From an uncultured Fretibacterium sp. (GTDB lineage Bacteria > Synergistota > Synergistia > Synergistales > Aminobacteriaceae): 7,346 nt of DNA. Location of the stretch: contig NZ_CALIAA010000195.1 of NCBI RefSeq assembly GCF_938040765.1, positions 1 to 7,346 on the forward strand. Direction: 5' to 3'. The notes below the pieces were generated by a model, which saw only the letters and a program-made list of their open reading frames with translations, was not told the origin of the DNA and did no database searches. Of the stretch, positions 5,701 through 7,346 are shown one piece after another; position 1 is the stretch's first letter, and every line of letters starts with the position of its first letter. Position numbers and translations under genes: made by a program.

Positions 5701-5928
5701 ATGACGAAACGGAGCGTTTCTCGGGGATCCTTCGAGGGGCGCGGTTTCCGTTACGCCCCGTCGCTGATCGACGAAAGGTATAAAAGGGTTGTCCTTTGTG
5801 CTCTGGCGCATTTCGGCATCGTGCGGTTCAATAAAATGAAAAGGTATACAGGAAAGATCTCCTGCAAAACGCTCAGCTCGACGTTGAAGGCGCTGGAGGC
5901 CGAGGGGACCGCTGCGGCCGAGGTGTAA
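5701..5928 (+). pseudogene. HxlR-family winged-helix regulator, truncated at the C-terminus
   Basis: Only 75 codons, against about 105-120 for the HxlR family. Residues about 22-68 (IDERYKRVVLCALAHFGIV, then RFNKMKRYTGKIS and KTLSSTLKALEAEG) match the helices and recognition helix of an HxlR winged helix-turn-helix. The frame stops at the point where the wing (normally a Pro-Pro-Arg-Val-Glu-Tyr segment) and the dimerisation helix should follow, and I do not find those residues in any frame of the next 140 bp. The usual N-terminal Cys-Pro is replaced by YAPS, so a thiol-switch like that of YodB is not evident. The start has GGGGA six bases upstream. It lies divergent to the flavoredoxin-like gene, its likely former or present target. 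A shortened but working DNA-binding protein cannot be excluded. Confidence 0.62.
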
Positions 5929-5980
5929 GGGCTTGATTCCTCGGGCGGCGTTTTCCCGGGCGGATTCGTCCTTTCTCCCC

Positions 5981-6011
5981 TTGACTCGAAGCCGGCTTGA
6001 AATTATAGAGT
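5981..6011 (+). promoter_or_regulatory. MerR/SoxR-geometry promoter for the iron alcohol dehydrogenase
   Basis: TTGACT (5981-5986) is followed 17 bp later by TATAGA (6004-6009) or 19 bp later by TAGAGT (6006-6011). The spacer contains a perfect 10-bp palindrome, AAGCCGGCTT (5989-5998), centred seven bases after the -35, as in MerR-family operators. The element agrees with that at 133-163 at 24 of 31 positions, six of the seven differences being transitions. It lies about 58 bp before the dehydrogenase start codon. Confidence 0.65.
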
Positions 6012-6068
6012 ATCCGCATGGGAACGTAAGGGGACTTCATCTTTCCAAACGGCGAGGAGGAAAAAACG

Positions 6069-7235
6069 ATGCTCGGAAACTTTACCTATTCGAACCCGAC
6101 GCGGATTCATTTCGGGGAGAATGCCCTCGATTTCCTGAACGAGGAGCTGCCGAAGTTCGGCAAAAATGTCCTGTTGGCCTATGGCGGCGGCTCCATCAGG
6201 AAAAACGGGATCTACGACAGGGTCGTGGACATCCTGAGGGCCAACGGCAAGACGGTCCTCGAGGACGCGGGCGTGATGCCCAACCCGACCGTCGCAAAGC
6301 TGAACGAGGGCTGCCGGCGGGCCCGTGAGGGGAACGCCGACCTCATCCTGGCGGTCGGCGGCGGTTCGGTCTGCGATTATGCGAAGGCGGTCTCCGCCTC
6401 CGCCTGGTGCGGCGACGATCCTTGGGAAAAGTTCTTCGTCCGGATGGAGGAGCCGGAGGACCGGATCATCCCCGTGGGCTGCGTCCTGACCATGGTCGGC
6501 ACCGGTTCGGAGATGAACGGCGGCTCGGTGATCAGCAATCCCGAGAGCAATCGGAAGGTCGGGCACGTGTTCGGGGACGAGGTGTTCCCGAAGTTCTCCA
6601 TCCTGAACCCCACGTTCACCTTCACGCTGCCGAGGCATCAGATGGTCGCCGGGTTCTTCGATATCATGTCCCATATCCTGGAGCAGTATTTCTCGGGCGA
6701 GGACGACAATACGTCGGACTACATCATGGAGGGGCTCCTGAGGTCCCTGATCCACAGCACGAGAATTGCGCTGAACGCCCCCACGGACTACGAGGCGCGC
6801 AGCAACGTCATGTGGACCGCCACCTGGGCCCTGAACACCCTCGTGGCACAGGGCAAGTCCACCGACTGGATGGTCCACATGCTGGGGCATTCCGTGGGGG
6901 CCTACACCGACGCGACCCACGGCATGACCCTCGCGGCGATCTCCCTGCCGTATTACCGCCACATCCTGCCCTACGGCCTGAAGAAGTTCCGGCGTTATGC
7001 GGTCAACGTCTGGGACGTGAGGCCCGAGGGAAAGTCCGACGAGACGATCGCAGGGGAGGGCCTTGCCCGCATGGAGGCCTACATGAAGGAGCTCGGGGTC
7101 GTGATGCGCCTTCGGGAGCTCGGCGTCACCGAGGCCATGATCGAGGGGATCGCCGACGGCACGTTCATCCTGAAGGGCGGGTACAAGGTGCTCTCGCGCG
7201 AGGAGGTCGTGAAGATCCTCGAGGAGAGCCTGTAA
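6069..7235 (+). CDS. Iron-containing alcohol dehydrogenase, YqhD/BdhA (butanol dehydrogenase) type
   Basis: A 388-residue cytoplasmic group III alcohol dehydrogenase that would reduce aldehydes to alcohols, most likely with NADPH. The N-terminal half holds the nucleotide site: YGGGS (38-42) and VGGGSVCDYAKAV (96-108), with TGSEMN (145-150) nearby. The C-terminal helical half carries the metal ligands D198 and H202 (FFDIMSH), H270 (in VHMLGH) and H284 (in DATHG), with the same spacing as in E. coli YqhD. The length is normal and no key residue is missing. GAGGAGG eight bases before the ATG fixes the start. It is a single-gene unit: a strong promoter resembling that of the cupin operon lies upstream and a long hairpin downstream. 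Relatives detoxify short-chain aldehydes or serve in fermentation to butanol; which applies here is not known. Confidence 0.94.
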   Translation: MLGNFTYSNPTRIHFGENALDFLNEELPKFGKNVLLAYGGGSIRKNGIYDRVVDILRANGKTVLEDAGVMPNPTVAKLNEGCRRAREGNADLILAVGGGSVCDYAKAVSASAWCGDDPWEKFFVRMEEPEDRIIPVGCVLTMVGTGSEMNGGSVISNPESNRKVGHVFGDEVFPKFSILNPTFTFTLPRHQMVAGFFDIMSHILEQYFSGEDDNTSDYIMEGLLRSLIHSTRIALNAPTDYEARSNVMWTATWALNTLVAQGKSTDWMVHMLGHSVGAYTDATHGMTLAAISLPYYRHILPYGLKKFRRYAVNVWDVRPEGKSDETIAGEGLARMEAYMKELGVVMRLRELGVTEAMIEGIADGTFILKGGYKVLSREEVVKILEESL

Positions 7236-7276
7236 GCGCTGCGGCCCAAGGGCTTTTCCGCGGACGCCGATCATCG

Positions 7277-7314
7277 AGACGCCCCCTTTCCCAAGGCGGG
7301 AAAGGGGGCGTCTT
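7277..7314 (+). terminator. Long perfect hairpin after the alcohol dehydrogenase
   Basis: GACGCCCCCTTTCCC (7278-7292) and its exact complement (7298-7312) form a 15-bp stem with the loop AAGGC, extendable by one A-T pair. Only a short TT follows, so the U-tract is weak. The position 42 bp after the stop codon makes it the probable 3' end of this transcript. Confidence 0.7.
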
Positions 7315-7346
7315 GCCGGCGCGGGGCAGGCGGCCCGACCGGTTCT

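Overview
The window is GC-rich DNA from an unidentified bacterium, probably a strict or facultative anaerobe. It carries five small redox or redox-associated proteins: a double [4Fe-4S] aldo/keto reductase, a CGAxxG-type cysteine-rich protein, a nitroreductase, a flavoredoxin-like FMN protein and a YqhD/BdhA-type iron alcohol dehydrogenase. This mix is typical of Synergistota, Clostridia and anaerobic Deltaproteobacteria. With the high GC I lean towards Synergistota, but there is no rRNA or universal marker gene, so this is only an inference.

Layout. 1-217 is a comparatively AT-rich leader with a strong promoter at 133-163. 218-631 (+) is a cupin protein and 739-1857 (+) the Fe-S aldo/keto reductase, probably one transcript. 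1858-2453 is non-coding but structured: a hairpin, a good sigma-70-type promoter (1951-1980), about 210 nt able to fold into a multibranched RNA, an intrinsic terminator (2196-2221), and a degenerate 25-bp tandem repeat. 2454-3320 (+) is a TDT/TehA-family membrane transporter whose reading frame is closed by a TGA 12 sense codons before the family-like C-terminus ends. 3443-3994 (+) is a C_GCAxxG_C_C family protein. It converges on a nitroreductase (4108-4626, -), with two hairpins between them. 4627-4959 holds a promoter and no convincing gene. 4960-5532 (-) is a flavoredoxin-like protein, divergent from a short HxlR-type regulator gene (5701-5928, +) that lacks its wing and C-terminus. A direct-repeat operator candidate lies between them. 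6069-7235 (+) is the iron alcohol dehydrogenase, followed by a perfect 15-bp hairpin.

How the parts may work together. The promoters of the cupin/aldo-keto reductase pair and of the iron alcohol dehydrogenase, 5.8 kb apart, are near-copies (24 of 31 positions). Both have a 19-bp gap between a TTGAC-type -35 and a TAGA-type -10, with a dyad in the gap. That is the geometry of MerR-family (SoxR, ZntR, NmlR/AdhR type) operators, so the two units may form a small regulon responding to reactive carbonyls or redox-active compounds. No MerR-family gene is in the window. The flavoredoxin looks to be under separate HxlR-type control. The transporter may be controlled by attenuation in its long leader.
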